A DNA stretch of 64,000 nucleotides, taken from positions 104,501 to 168,500 of the forward strand of contig CAJQUW010011279.1 of the NCBI GenBank assembly GCA_907163375.1. The letters are read 5' to 3'. The DNA is from Prostheceraeus crozeri (taxonomy: Eukaryota > Platyhelminthes > Polycladida > Euryleptidae). Of this stretch, positions 1 to 12,320 are shown piece by piece (position 1 is the stretch's first letter; the number at the start of each line of letters is the position of its first letter). Below the pieces are notes generated by a model that ran no database searches, was not told the origin of the DNA, and was given only the letters and a program-made list of their open reading frames with translations. The translations under genes and the position numbers were made by a program.

Positions 1-2860
1 CATAACTCGTGGAACAAGGCTTCAGTTCCGTTGATTATATTTTGTCGAAACCGAGAAAAGAGGCTCAACTTTTTTGACGGAGGTGGCTTGCGATTAAAAC
101 TGTCCAATATCAAGCCGAACATCAAGGGCCTTGTGTCACAGCACCAACCTCAGGGAAGCCTTTAATATCACACAAACAGACTATGCTGTAGGCAAGTGAG
201 TGATCACCTCTATGCTTGTAAGTAGGCCTGCAGCAAGCTTACATACAGTATTTGATATGCTTACATAAGTGATTATATCAGTAATTCTGTAAGCTTTTCA
301 CTGTCGTATTTTATCAAATCATTATTCATTTTCAAGTAAATCATGATAAAGTTAGGCATTTGTTCAAGCACTTCCGATAGGAATAGTCACTGTTACGGGA
401 AATGTCACAGTGAACATACAAGACCGAAAAAAGGTTGAGAAACCCTGCTTTAAAGTAAAATGTATCCGTAATGATGATACGCATAAAAAGTAAAAAGCGG
501 AAAAGTTTGAAATCAAAAATATAAACAACGATGAACATATCGATTGGAGAGAGTTAGAGACATCAAGACTGTCTAAATCACATTTACAAAGATATCACGT
601 CTTTCAATTCATTCCGATAATTCCTTTATACTTATAATGAGGAACAGGCTGACGGCTAGGACACGAAATACAACCAAACTACCGTTAATAAAAGGTGAGA
701 AGGGACAATAGTGACCGGGAGCAACACTGACTTATAAGCAGACATTGTCAGACAGGAATCGTATGATCTAATGCAAGTCAATTAAGAATATAAATAAGCA
801 TGATTCGAAAGCCCATTAAAAGTCTTATGAAATCCATGCAGAAAAGCCAAATTTAGTATCAAAGTTGTGCAAAATATCTTTCCTGCAGTTATCAATAGTC
901 AAAAGAACGTAAAACCGCGAGAAAGTTCACATCATGGTAAGTGGGTGAGAAGCGCTGGCTTTTGGAACACGAAAACATTTAATTGTTGATTGACCGTTGT
1001 GGATCATCCTCACAGCAACCTCCGAGTCAAAATGGTCCTTGCACAAAGTCGTCTCAAAATGGCGTTGATAAAACTGCCCCAGGGTAAGCCTCGAAATAAA
1101 GCTTCAATGACAGATGCGTTCTCAGCATCATCTGAAGCCTATTTTTTCACTAAAATTTCAGTTGGAAGAATAATGGTCTCCGACAATTTGTGGAGATAGA
1201 CCTTCTTTCAAACGGTCGAGGCTATCGATCTTTCGGCTAAATTTTTGACTTAAACTTGTTGTTTAGATGTTGCTGAGAACGTTTCCGTCTTTTAATGTAC
1301 ATCTCCAGATTTTTCCTAGGACAGTTTTGTCAACACCAATTTGACTTGACATTGACATTCTGAGAATTTTATAAGCGGTAATTAAGATTTATTTATCTTG
1401 AAAAGTGGAGATCTGAGACTAAATTGATACTGAGGAGATTTTGAAATTGATTACTTTTGATCTGGAAAATTGAGACTAGTAGAATTGAGCAGTTACAGGG
1501 AAATTGTGGACAATTTTGGAATCTGATGTAAAAACGCACATTAACCACATCATGTCTAGCGAATAGCCATTTATCATCAAATGTAAGATAATCTTCGCAA
1601 TTTCAAAAATTTTCCAGATTGTAGGGACATCATCATTCCATCGTACATTTATCTTATAACAATGTGTTTCTAAGCGGATGAATTTTCCTAATCCGACTTA
1701 CTCAGTCACACAATTTAGCACAGCTACAAAATCTTTCATTGGTTGTTTTATTCCTTCCTCACTGTAAACCTTAGACAACAGTTACCAAGTACATCTCAAC
1801 CTTATAATCCACGTAGACATTTGGGGGACTTCGTATCTAACGTGAGGACAGTTGCTATTTATCAAGCACAACAGTTGCAGTCATAGAGTAAGTACTCTAT
1901 GGTTGCACTTGCAAAATAATTCTAAATTGATTAAAGCAACTAGTCAATATGACCCTGACAGAAGTTCTGGCAGCGATGGCATTGATTTCTTAACACGTGA
2001 TCAGCCTTGAATTACATGAATTTTCATAACGATCTAATCCTCCTGGAAGGACATTCTGTAAGTTCACTCGCTGCTTATTGTGCACCCGATGTGACTACTG
2101 AGTGAGAATGTCCTGAACGTTCTCTCTGCTGCTCTCACTTTCTCATTCATTCTTCGTGAAGACATTGCGTGTTTTTAGAAAGACAATGAAAATGAAGCTG
2201 CATAGAAAGACAATCATCAAAGAATGCGCAGCAAAGTCGTCTTCACATTCTTCTTGTTGTGATACAATTCCGCTGATAAGTAAAGTAATTGAATTTCTAT
2301 TTACATTGCGGAATTTACAATGGAAAATCAAAAATAATAAAAACTGCAGTAGACAAGTGATTTTTAAGGTTTTTGACGGCCTTTTTGCACATTCCAACCG
2401 ACGCCAAAAATTATGCTATTTGTCAATGAAAAATTGCTTTGCTGTGAGAATTTCTGATTTGCATAACTAGATTTTAGATTAATCTTAAGGATTTACAGGT
2501 GCAAGTGATCGCATCATCGAATTATTTGCAGGATTGCGCGTATTCAGTAATCACCGAAGTTTTACAATTAAATTTGAATTCATATTCAAGTAGATGTACA
2601 GCAATTTTGTGATAAACATGTTGCTAGAATTGTATGAAGCAGGATGAAGTGCATCTTGGATGGTACACAAATATGTGGTAGATGGATGCCTACATTGACA
2701 TTGAAACACGAAAACATAATTCCCTGTAAAAGCTCGAACTGATTACCGTTTTCATTCAAACACAATTCGTGAAATTGTCGATTCCTAGGCAGTTTTGTTC
2801 CAAAAATGGATACTTGTCCATTTTTCTACTCCTCGCATTATGTGAGAAAACTGGACGTTC
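1..2860. other. AT-rich non-coding stretch
   Basis: I see no gene, RNA gene or repeat that I can support here. All open frames are short, lack recognisable domains and overlap on both strands. The sequence looks like ordinary AT-rich intergenic or intronic invertebrate DNA. Confidence 0.5.
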
Positions 2861-2864
2861 TAGC

Positions 2865-5084
2865 GTGTGTATCACCAAAAGTTCACTTCTGATGAAAACA
2901 TGGATTTAGCAGCTGCTGCTTATGTAAATAGCCCAAGAAAATCACAGCGGAGAGTCTCGCCTCAATTGCAAATATCTCGTCGATCTGTTGGCCGCATCAT
3001 GATGGAAGTTGCTTAGAGCCATGCATTTCGTCCACGATTATTGCAAGCTCTTAATGAGGACAACCCAAGTAGACGACAACAATTTTGGAAAGAATCTCCA
3101 CAATTTCTTCGAAATTGTAGATAGCGCATTTTGAACTGATGAACATAAGCGACTTGCAATCTGAATGTGCTTATAAATCGGTACAGTTCTTTTTCACGGT
3201 CTATGGAGCAATTGCCTAAATTCACGCACGAGCTTCTTATTAATTTTGATTTGTAGATTATCACACAATATCAGTAAAACGACGATTCTTAAGCTGTAGT
3301 TAAAGTCGTCTTGCAAGTACGGAGCGTCAAACGTCGCAAAATACCATTTGTTTATGTAGATCCAGGTGCTTCCTAGTTTGGTGCGGAGCAATGTAATGAA
3401 TGATCTAACATTCACTTAATAACTCAAAATGGGATTTGTCTTATTTATGATTATAATTGTACTGTTATGGCTGATTTCTCCCACAGCAGATAAAAACTGC
3501 GATATTTCTGGCAGTAGGCCTATGTCGCTTGACTGACTTTATTTTATGGTTAATGAAAGCATCATGATAATGGACTTTATTTCTGTGGTTCAAGAAATAT
3601 GCTTCTCAGCCAAAAAATGATATTCACAGAATTTCTTGCAGGTACCACACGGCAACACGGCTTCTAATTTGATTCTTCTCGCAACATTGACTTAGCTGTT
3701 GAAATAGTTGTCAACAAACAGCTATTGTCTATTCTAGTCCTTATCCAAAGAGAAAAGTTAGATTTCCATGGATATGCCTATCAGTTGAAACATTTAAATG
3801 CTGAAAGATAGGACTTTCGTTGAATTTTCATTATTTTATATTGAATCGATTCATAGCAGATCATAATAAGCGCTGATCTGACGAGATGAAATGGCGTGCT
3901 AGATACTAAAACGATCGGCAAGACTGACCGAAATGAAGAAGTCCATGAAAAACATACCATACTCGTAAGTGGTATGGATGCCGTTTTTACTTTTCGGAAT
4001 ACAATTGTAAGCAAGAGGTCTATTAAAGTAAAGCTCAAGAATTGTATATCACTATGACAATCTACTGCTCAAATTCTTTGCTAAAAAACTTGTTGTGCCT
4101 GGAAGAAATTCTGTGAATATCATTTTTTAAGCTGAAAAGCATGTTTCTTGAACTATAGCAATAAAGCTCGTTGTCATGATGCTTTCATTAACTTTAAAAT
4201 TAAATCAGTCAAGCGACGTAAAACTACTGCCAGAAATATCGCATTTTTTATCTGCTGTGGGAGAAATCAGCCATAACAGTGCAATTATAATCATAAAAAA
4301 GACAAATCCCATTTTGAGTTATTAAATGAATGCTAGATCATTACATTGCTCCGCACCAAACTCGAAGTTTGACGCTCCGTACTTGCAAGACGACTTTAAC
4401 TACAGCTTAAGAATCGTCGTTTACTGATATTGTGTGACAATCTACAAGTTATAAATAATAAGAAGCCAGTGCGCGAAATTAGGTAGGAAGCGCCACTAGC
4501 TCTCGCCCTAATGGTCTAATCAAGTCTTTCTTTTTTTAATTGAACGATGAATTTCCGAAATAATGAGAATTTGTTCATGACGAGACTATGGTCTCCATTG
4601 CGCGATCGCCAAGATGTCAATGAATTGTCACTTCAACAAGATAGAGAGAGCACTGTCCTATCATGGCTATAGCGTCCACCAAGTGACACGCAGATCACCG
4701 AGTGACCACTTTCCTTTCTCGATGGATTGGATCAGGAAACGGCCACCCAGATCTCCTGATTTGATTAGGTCCCTCAAATTTCTTCCTTTGGCAATGCTTG
4801 AAGGCAAGAATTTCGGCGCAAGCCAAGAACTATTGCAGATTTAAAAGCTGTCACTGAGGCAGAATGAACAGCTATTTTCCTGATTTTTGCAACAAAGTTG
4901 CCTGCCCTTAGTCGACAGCATCACGAATTGCGTTTCAATTAATACGGCAGGCACTTCGATCAATTACACTGATTTATGTTTCCGTGCTTCAAGGCAAGGT
5001 CTTGGAGCCATGGTCCAGCTACCACGGTTCCGACCCAAAACCTTTCGACAACACGAGACCGAAAATGAGACTTTCACAGAATGA
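2865..5084 (+). pseudogene. Degenerate IS630/Tc1-mariner-like transposase, split
   Basis: Two separated pieces read like one DDE transposase. The N-terminal piece (about 2,865-3,150) encodes a helix-turn-helix region with residues such as SPRKSQRRVSPQLQISRRSV, followed by an in-frame stop at 3,015. The C-terminal piece (about 4,700-4,860) keeps the PPRSPDL motif that follows the second catalytic Asp region in this group, and a KPRTIADLKA-like segment in a shifted frame. The central catalytic part is missing or unrecognisable. A large inverted repeat (3,215-4,487) lies between the pieces. It cannot make an active enzyme. Family assignment rests on remembered motif patterns in IS630-type transposases of arthropods and other invertebrates. 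Confidence 0.5.
3215..4487. mobile_element. Fold-back element with ~420-bp inverted arms
   Basis: The segment 3,215-3,650 reappears as its reverse complement at about 4,085-4,487, with a roughly 430-bp spacer. Matching landmarks include GTCGTCTTGCAAGTACGGAG (3,307) and its complement near 4,376-4,395, and CTGATTTCTCCCACAGCAGA (3,471) and its complement near 4,251-4,270. The arms differ by scattered substitutions and small indels. It sits inside the transposase relic, so it probably inserted there. No coding capacity is seen. The terminal sequences are similar (CCTAAATTCACGCAC and the complement of GTGCGCGAAATTAGG), but I could not define a target duplication. Confidence 0.65.
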
Positions 5085-6086
5085 TGTACATCCGATGGCT
5101 AGTGAGCTGCACATCTGTCGAGGTGTGTCCGGCACCCATTCTTGACAAATAAGGTCGAATAAAGCGCATATATATCCAATGGGAAGCAGACTGAGGTTTT
5201 CGGTAAAGTGACATTTGTCTGTTCTTTCCGTATTTAAGTGAATGTTAATATTAGTAAGAAGTAAATGTTAATTAATATCAAGTGTGAAGTTTAAGAAAGA
5301 ATCAGTGTAGAACCATTTCTAGGTCATACAGTTTATGTACCTTTATTAAAGAAACCAGTAAACGCATTTAGATTTATCAAATCGTCATTTTTCTTCATCA
5401 AGCACGACGTTTCAATTTAATTTTAGCTGAAACTCATTGTCTTTAAATACATTTTCGTATAGGCCTGCATTACCGATCGGAGGCACAAACACATGCAGGA
5501 TAGAAGATGGGCTGAAGATATTCCATGCTGAAAATTGAGACTTGTGACTTATCTGGTGCTTCCCACTTAAGACTTCCCACTAAGATAGAGCCATGAAAAT
5601 TTCCTCTATTTCCATGGGACTGATTGAAGTCTCTGATTTAGTCACCACCGCCACCGCGCCTAGCATTTAAACAGAGGCGAGAACAAATATTTTAGTCTTC
5701 AAGAGTGATGCATTATCAATTAAAAAGACGTATTTTAGTCAGACACATCGGCCACAGTGAAAGGGTTTTCAAAAATAACTTCAATCAGCATCTACTTGGA
5801 TTTACATGTGTATTTTTTGATTTTGTCTGAAAGGAATAGGAACCAGGTAGAACTTGGCAGACGTGCAGATTCGTAGCAGCCATGAAAAGGGTGTACTGCA
5901 TTCTCAGAAAGTTCATCTCATCCTCGCTCCCTGCAGAAGCACGTGCTGTCGGTCGGACAAGATGATGCAACCACCTAGCCGTCCTACGCCTTTAATACTC
6001 ATCAATCAAGTGAAGCAATTGGATATTATCAAATGGAACCAAAGTTCTTTTTGTATCGAAATCATTTCTTCAAAAGTATTTTACTT
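5085..6086. other. Non-coding stretch
   Basis: No supportable gene. An AATAAA lies near 5,158 just after the transposase relic and may be its old polyadenylation signal. The rest is AT-rich with short frames only. Confidence 0.4.
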
Positions 6087-6094
6087 CTTCTAAG
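6087..6094. repeat. 8-bp target site duplication, left
   Basis: CTTCTAAG, identical to 12,313-12,320 on the other side of the hAT-like element. Confidence 0.85.
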
Positions 6095-7602
6095 CAGGGC
6101 TGTGGAGCCGGAGCCTTAAGGAGCCGATGGTTTTGGTCGGAGCCGGAGCCGGAGCCGATTTATCACAAAGGCTCCGGCTCCGGCTCCGATAGTTTGAGCT
6201 TTGGTATAAATCTAGAATTTTGAAAGTTATTAATTGGCATCATAAAAAAAATAAATCATTTGAAATCTAAAGATATGTCTTTTAAGTATACCAATGATCT
6301 GTCCTCCACGATATCTTTCTTTGCAGTTGCCGCCTTCTTTTGTATTATATTTATTATATATTTACACACATGTGTAATATTTTTTATTGCATATGTTTCG
6401 TAAGACTAATTTCCATATTGACAACGTATTCTCCAAAATCCATTAATTTGAAGACTTGTTATATGCATGCTAACTAGATGATTGTAGATTCCTAGAGACA
6501 AGTCGCCAGTCATTTATGTACACATTTCCAGTTCAGTCAGCAAAGATAATATAGCTACATTTCTTGCGCAATGTCTTAAATCTAATACGGTTACTATGTA
6601 GGCTATCATCTATCGGTATGGCTACTGGCAGAAGCTACTGGCATCTGTGACAATGCCAATTTCCTTAGATTGTATTATAGGCTCTTGTGTAGTCCCCCCA
6701 CCTACATTTTTCAAAACAATCGATTATTCAATTTGATCAATTTTGATTGGAGGGATTCCCTTTCTCACTCAACCTGCGGCCTCAAAGCGGTGAAAGGGTG
6801 AAAACGGAGTCGCAATAAGGCTTTGTCGTCTGAAGCTCATGCTTCTTTGGGTTCTACCTTGTCGGAAAGGTTTATTGTCGGCGGTTTGTGACCGTGCTCC
6901 GGCTAACTAGCAGGCTCTGGAATATTATTTTTATTTTACTGGTCATTGAATTTATTTATGTTTGATTAATTTTTCATTCTTTTTCTCCACGTTTGTTTAT
7001 TTTAAATGTGTGGTAGGCTTCGGCCGTCCCAATTAACACCACTCCCTGGTTTGCGAGATATGAACAGTCATCAGATGTTTCATGTTGTTGAATCAGGTTT
7101 TTGGGCATGGCACTTATTTGGCTCATTTGTGATCGAACTTCCTTCCACTGCTCTCTTTTGCACTTCCCCATTTGTTGCAGGTTAAGGTGTGACAGATCCA
7201 ACGTATTCACGGCATACGGGCGTCAGGTAGTTCGAGGGTCCCGAACCCACTGGTAATGCTTTGGGAGGCAGGCCCGGTCAACTGCTCGAAAAAAGGCGGT
7301 ACAGTTCCACTGCCACGGACATGCGTGGGTAGCTTTACTGAGGGGTTTAGCCCGTGTAGCTGTATCCGGTTCCTCTGTGGCCTACCTGACTTGTACCCAT
7401 TGTTACGGCAAAGGGGTTCTCATTTGGGTTTCTTCAAGCTTTTGCGACATGAACTGTGCCTATAAGTTTCTTTTTTTTGCGTATTATTTATTGCAGCTTT
7501 GTTGCTATTATTTACGTTTTTCTGATGCCTTCCAAAGTTTCTTGTATCACTTTGTTGTACAGTATAATTTTCGTTTATTTGATTGATATTCCATGAGAAA
7601 TT

Positions 7603-10497
7603 ATGAAAATGAGAAAGACACACAAGAAACGTAGTCAAGCCGTCAAGCTCAAAACCCCTCTCAGGATCAGCTTCAGCAACGTAAGAGGACTGAGGTCCAA
7701 TTACGACGACATCAACATCTTCCTGCAAGGTAAGTCACCAGATCTTCTAGCCCTGTCGGAAACCAGGTTAGATCCCAGTGTGTCATCAAGCGACGTTACT
7801 CCTGATGGATACATATTTCAACGGATGGATAAAGCACCTTGTCATGGTCTTGGAGTCTATGCCAAGACAAGCCTTCCCTTGAGAAGGCTTTGTAGCTCAG
7901 AGGATCCAAGGCATGAGTATCTTGCCTTCATTGCGCCGCTGCAGAAGACCACTCTTCTTCTATTTTTCCTATACCGCTCTCCATCAACAAATGCGGATAT
8001 TTTCAATGTTCTTTCTGACAAGATCGATTCTCTTCTACAAGAGTATCCCAGCGCTGAAGTTGCCGTTTTTGGTGACTTCAACGTGCACAATGTTGACTGG
8101 CTTGTGCACTCACGCACCACCGATCTCTCCGGTCAGGCAGCCCAGGATTTCGCTGTCTCTCACAACCTTAGTCAAATTGTCACTTGTCCTACCAGAGTGC
8201 CTGACCGAGCTGGGGATACTGGATATCTCCTTGACCTGTTTCTCACCTCAAATCCAACTTGTTTTTCACACAAGGTTACTTCTCCCCTCGGCACGTCTGA
8301 TCACTGTGTTATCACAGTTTCTGGCAAACAAGTTTGCTCCACACCGTCTGCACCCTTCCATAGAACAGTTTATCAATTCTCCAAAGCAGACTGGTGTGGC
8401 TTCCGCACTTTTCATAGTCAAGTTCAAGCTGAGAATTTGATTCTGAGCGAGAACGTCCACAAGTCGGCGCAAGAACTGACAGAGTGGCTTCAGATAGGGA
8501 TGTTGGCCTACATCCCTCACCGTACTTTCCAAATGAAGCCTCACTCACAACCTTGGTTTACACCAGAATGTGCAGCTGCAAGTTGCCAGCGTGACCACTT
8601 TTTCCATAAGTATAAGCGTGACAGTAGCGCTGGCAATCTTGAATTGTACAAAACCGCACGTAGACATTGCAAGGAAACCATACATCAGGCCAAAAGCCAT
8701 TACGCTTTGTATGTACGGAAATCCATTGCTACCCAAAAGCTTGGCTCTAAGGACTTCTGGAGGATTTACAACAGTGTCACCAATAGGAACAAATCCTCCA
8801 TCCCAGCACTCCGTCATGCCGAAGTCAGTACTTCTATGGCGACAACCTCAGCAGACAAAGCCGAGCTTCTTTGCAAAGAGTTTGCGAAGAATTCGTCATT
8901 AGACGATGGAGGTAGAATTCCACCTCCAATTCCCATGCGCACTGATGAGACAGTTAGTCCTCCTTCAGTCACAGTCCGAAACGTCAAAAAGATCATCGCC
9001 GGTCTCGATAGCTCTAAGTCTAGTGGACCAGACGGCATCCCGGTTTCGGTCTTCAAGCATCTCTCACCTGAGCTTTCTCCACTTTTATCTAAACTGTTCA
9101 GTAGATGTGTATCCACCGGTGAGTTTCCCTCTTGTTGGAAAGTAGCTTCCGCGGTTCCAGTTCCAAAGAAAGGTTCTGTCTCATCTCTTCCATCTAGTTA
9201 CCGTCCTATCAGCCTGCTTCCAATTGCTGGCAAGATTTTTGAAGCAGTGATTAACCAACACATTGTTAACTTCCTTGAAACTCAGAACCTTCTATCAGAA
9301 GAACAGTATGGCTTCAGGCACTCTCGATCAACTGCAGATCTTCTTTCATATGTCACTGAACATGTGAGTCGTGTCCTTGACAGACAAGGTGAGACGAGAT
9401 CAGTTGCCCTGGATATTTCCAAGGCATTCGATAAAGTCTGGCATCAGGGACTCCTTATGAAGCTAAAGTCCTATGGAGTTGCTGATCAACTCCACAAACT
9501 TCTTGCTTCTTTCCTTAGTGACCGGCAGATATCTGTCGTCTTAGATGGCCAAAAGTCTTCCACCAAGTTTGTCAATGCAGGAGTTCCTCAAGGGTCAATT
9601 TTGGGACCCACTCTTTTTCTGCTGTACATCAACGACCTCCCAGACTGCCTAGTGAGTAAATTGGTGATGTATGCAGATGACACAACACTCTTCAATTCCA
9701 ATGAGCGACTCGCTAAAAACACTCAGCAACGTCAGCAGTTATGCGACGTTCTTAATGAAGACTTACGCAGGGTCTCAGAATGGGGCGCCAATTGGCTTGT
9801 TTCCTTCAATCCTTCAAAAACTCAGAGTATTCTGCACTCACGACTTAAAGGAGATGATGATCATAGCATTAAGATGTCAGATAATAGGATCAGAGAACAA
9901 GATTCCATCTCCTTCCTTGGATTGGCGGTTACGAAAGACTTGTCATGGAAACCGTACATCCAATCCATTAGCAAGCAGGCAGCTCAACGCATTGGTAGTC
10001 TCTATCGTGCCAGCAGCTATCTTCCACCACAGACTGTCTGCTATCTTTACAAGTCCACTATTCGTCCTCTGATGGAGTATTGTTGTCATCTGTGGGCAGG
10101 CGCCCCACAAACGCATCTTAACCTCCTTGAACGGGTTGAGAAACGTGTCAAGAATCTCATGGGTGAAAAACTTGCTAGCAAGTTGCAGCCGCTCTCCGTC
10201 AGACGGGATGTTGCTTCACTCAGTCTCTTTTACAGGTACTATTTCGGTAGAAGCAGCTCTGCAGTAAATGAGTGCGTACCCAAACCTAAGATCTTCTCCA
10301 GAAGCACACGCAGAGCTAATGCACTCACATGCTATGATGTGAGCTTAGAACGCGCACGTACTGTGAGTCGCTCGAAAAGCTTTTTTGTTCGCTCGGCACA
10401 GCTTTGGAATCAGCTTCCCCAGACCACTTTCCCTGACCAATACAATCTTGATACTTTCAAGAGGCGTGCGAATAGGTTTCTGATGGGGACAGCTTAA
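7603..10497 (+). CDS. Endonuclease-reverse transcriptase (non-LTR ORF2)
   Basis: This 964-residue protein would nick target DNA and prime reverse transcription of its own RNA. An apurinic-type endonuclease fills about residues 20-240: SNVRGL at the start, LSETRL with the catalytic Glu, GDFNVHNVDW and a terminal SDH motif (TSDHCVI). The reverse transcriptase follows from about residue 460, with SGPDGIP, SYRPISLLP, LDISKAFDKVW (motif A Asp), GVPQGSILGP (motif B) and YADD (motif C, codons at 9,669-9,680). A C-terminal region with LYKSTIRPLMEY is typical of CR1/Jockey-type elements. The frame is uninterrupted, which suggests recent activity. No Gag-like ORF1 is seen upstream. The first ATG at 7,603 is followed by a second two codons later. 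Confidence 0.92.
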   Translation: MKMRKTHKKRSQAVKLKTPLRISFSNVRGLRSNYDDINIFLQGKSPDLLALSETRLDPSVSSSDVTPDGYIFQRMDKAPCHGLGVYAKTSLPLRRLCSSEDPRHEYLAFIAPLQKTTLLLFFLYRSPSTNADIFNVLSDKIDSLLQEYPSAEVAVFGDFNVHNVDWLVHSRTTDLSGQAAQDFAVSHNLSQIVTCPTRVPDRAGDTGYLLDLFLTSNPTCFSHKVTSPLGTSDHCVITVSGKQVCSTPSAPFHRTVYQFSKADWCGFRTFHSQVQAENLILSENVHKSAQELTEWLQIGMLAYIPHRTFQMKPHSQPWFTPECAAASCQRDHFFHKYKRDSSAGNLELYKTARRHCKETIHQAKSHYALYVRKSIATQKLGSKDFWRIYNSVTNRNKSSIPALRHAEVSTSMATTSADKAELLCKEFAKNSSLDDGGRIPPPIPMRTDETVSPPSVTVRNVKKIIAGLDSSKSSGPDGIPVSVFKHLSPELSPLLSKLFSRCVSTGEFPSCWKVASAVPVPKKGSVSSLPSSYRPISLLPIAGKIFEAVINQHIVNFLETQNLLSEEQYGFRHSRSTADLLSYVTEHVSRVLDRQGETRSVALDISKAFDKVWHQGLLMKLKSYGVADQLHKLLASFLSDRQISVVLDGQKSSTKFVNAGVPQGSILGPTLFLLYINDLPDCLVSKLVMYADDTTLFNSNERLAKNTQQRQQLCDVLNEDLRRVSEWGANWLVSFNPSKTQSILHSRLKGDDDHSIKMSDNRIREQDSISFLGLAVTKDLSWKPYIQSISKQAAQRIGSLYRASSYLPPQTVCYLYKSTIRPLMEYCCHLWAGAPQTHLNLLERVEKRVKNLMGEKLASKLQPLSVRRDVASLSLFYRYYFGRSSSAVNECVPKPKIFSRSTRRANALTCYDVSLERARTVSRSKSFFVRSAQLWNQLPQTTFPDQYNLDTFKRRANRFLMGTA

Positions 10498-10569
10498 TCA
10501 GATTAGAAGATCTGTTTTTTTTCTTTTATTTATTTAAAGTAATACAATTTATTAGTTTTTCATTGAGTA

Positions 10570-10609
10570 ACCCCTAGCTTCGTTCATGGCTCATAGCTGT
10601 GCTAGGGGT
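10570..10609 (+). other. 3' UTR stem-loop of the LINE
   Basis: ACCCCTAGC (10,570-10,578) pairs perfectly with GCTAGGGGT (10,601-10,609) across a 22-nt loop, 12 nt before the terminal A-run. Conserved 3' stem-loops are used by some non-LTR clades for template recognition; that role is inferred here. Confidence 0.6.
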
Positions 10610-10631
10610 GAAAATTCAGTTAAAAAAAAAA

Positions 10632-11540
10632 TCTTCACACTCACACGAATGACCTGACTGGCTATAGCAGTCCCTATAGAAGTCCTCACATGGCTATAGC
10701 AATAAGCGACCCAGCCACTTCTAGTAGCGCCCTATTATTTTAAAGGTATCTCATTCACAATGAATTTCCTTTGACTTCAAAATTCAAAGGGTATATTTCA
10801 ATGCGAAAAACCCGAAGTCAAATTACAATGTTGACTTGCTGACAAAGTTTGCGACCATGACATCGCAATTACCCGCGTAGATTTTTACAACAGCACGGAA
10901 TGCTTCACTCAAACCGGTGATGCTGAAACGGACATCCAATGGTGCTGCATCTTTTGACCAGAGAAAAAATGGGGGGGGGAGGACTGCACAAGAGCCGTAT
11001 CGTGTAATGATATTTCCCCAAATGTCATAGACCTGTGGATTTCAAGAATTTTCATTATTATTTTTTCCGTCTGTCAACACTTTATGCTGATATCATGCTG
11101 ACTTATATGTAAACAATAAAAAAAAGACTGAGACGCTCTCAATGAAGGCGCCTTTTGACCTCCCTTTTCTATTGTCTGTGACATTAAACCGCACGCGCAT
11201 TTGAAAGCTAGCAAAGTAGATGGGATTTCTGCTCGGTGCTCGCAGTCAAATTTTTATTATGCATAGTAGCACCCTGCAACATACTGTGTGATACTCCGAG
11301 TTCAGTTTCATCAGCCTAACCATCATCAGAGGAATAGTGGTAATGTGTTATACATAAATTGAATATAATAATATACATGAATCATTGATGAATTATTTAG
11401 TGCAACTTTACGCCATAATGAAAAATACGAAATTAATATAATGTAAGTTAGGCCTTAACTTATTAAGTATGCTGCATAGATTTACAAAACTTGTCCTAAA
11501 TTAGATATTTTTAATTTTTTTAAGTATAATTTTCAATTGT
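10632..11540. other. hAT interior, no gene
   Basis: Non-coding interior of the hAT-like element downstream of the nested LINE. It contains a G-run near 10,972-10,980. No ORF or known motif. Confidence 0.4.
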
Positions 11541-11559
11541 ACATTTCTAGCCTACACTG

Positions 11560-11680
11560 CAATGAGGCTATCTAAATTACAATTTCTACAGATGATGAGT
11601 CGTGGGCTACCCACCGATCATATTATTCATGGACCAACAGACTATTGAATAAAGGCAATAACAAATAACAATAACAACCT
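11560..11680 (+). mobile_element. 5'-truncated LINE 3' tail
   Basis: The segment ends in GAATAAAGGCAATAACAAAT followed by more AATAAC units (about 11,646-11,677). Short tandem tails of this type are characteristic of the 3' ends of some non-LTR elements. Only the tail region is present. Confidence 0.45.
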
Positions 11681-12312
11681 AAGCTAGCCTATATACACTT
11701 TAATATTCAATAAAGCAATTGATATCTTTACTGATACGGTATATTTGGCTATATAGCCGATACCCTTTCCATGTTCGAGTAGATACAGGCCCTATAAGCT
11801 ATTTAGAGGCATACGCTATCCAGTTTCATATTCAAGCTTTGTTAAAAAGCTTATACTACTATTCGGCCCCTGTGACGGCTAATTAGGTATATCATCATCA
11901 CTCATGTGGTCTTATTTAATGTAGCCTCGTAGTAGACTGGTTGCAGGCTAGGCCAACTTATATTTAGCCAGTGCGGGAGATCTTTATCTAATTTAACCAA
12001 TCCTGGCTATAACTTTATTTTATCTTTCAGAGATAGTCAATTCATGCAAAAATATATGACAAGTATGTTATTTGTCATTATATTAGGCTATTATCATTTT
12101 TATTATTAACTTAAGTCGTTGCTTGTTAATGAAAACTAATTTGATGATTGTAGCAAGCCTCTAAAGGCCACACCGTTATCCAAAAAACCCGTTCAACGGA
12201 TCCAGGATAACCAGCATAGATAGAACCTGAATTTGAAGTCGGAGCCGGAGCCTTTCACATCAGTGTCGTGGAGCCGGAGCCGATGAGATAACGCATCGGC
12301 TCCACAGCCCTG

Positions 12313-12320
12313 CTTCTAAG
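12313..12320. repeat. 8-bp target site duplication, right
   Basis: CTTCTAAG, identical to 6,087-6,094. Confidence 0.85.

Larger units (their letters stand above)
6690..10631 (+). mobile_element. Non-LTR retrotransposon, near full length
   Basis: This holds one long endonuclease/reverse transcriptase ORF (7,603-10,497), a short 3' UTR with a stem-loop and a terminal A-run (10,621-10,631). The 5' boundary is uncertain; I place it near 6,690 where GC-richer sequence unlike the hAT interior begins, leaving about 900 bp of 5' UTR or lost ORF1. It is nested inside the hAT-like element, so it is the younger insertion. Motif style fits the CR1/Jockey group, but the clade is not established here. Confidence 0.7.
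6095..12312. mobile_element. hAT-like DNA transposon, non-autonomous
   Basis: The left end begins CAGGGCTGTGGAGCCGGAGC at 6,095 and the right end finishes with the complementary GGCTCCACAGCCCTG at 12,298-12,312. Both flanks carry the identical 8-bp CTTCTAAG (6,087-6,094 and 12,313-12,320). An 8-bp target duplication and a CAGGG-type end are hallmarks of the hAT superfamily. The subterminal regions hold clustered GGAGCC/GGCTCC repeats on both sides (6,110-6,190 and 12,240-12,300). No transposase of its own is visible; the only large ORF belongs to the nested non-LTR element. The element is therefore best seen as a non-autonomous hAT copy disrupted by a later retrotransposon. Confidence 0.85.

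Noticed and set aside
8266..9145. Several open frames inside the LINE
   Set aside because: They are shadows of the 964-codon endonuclease/RT frame.
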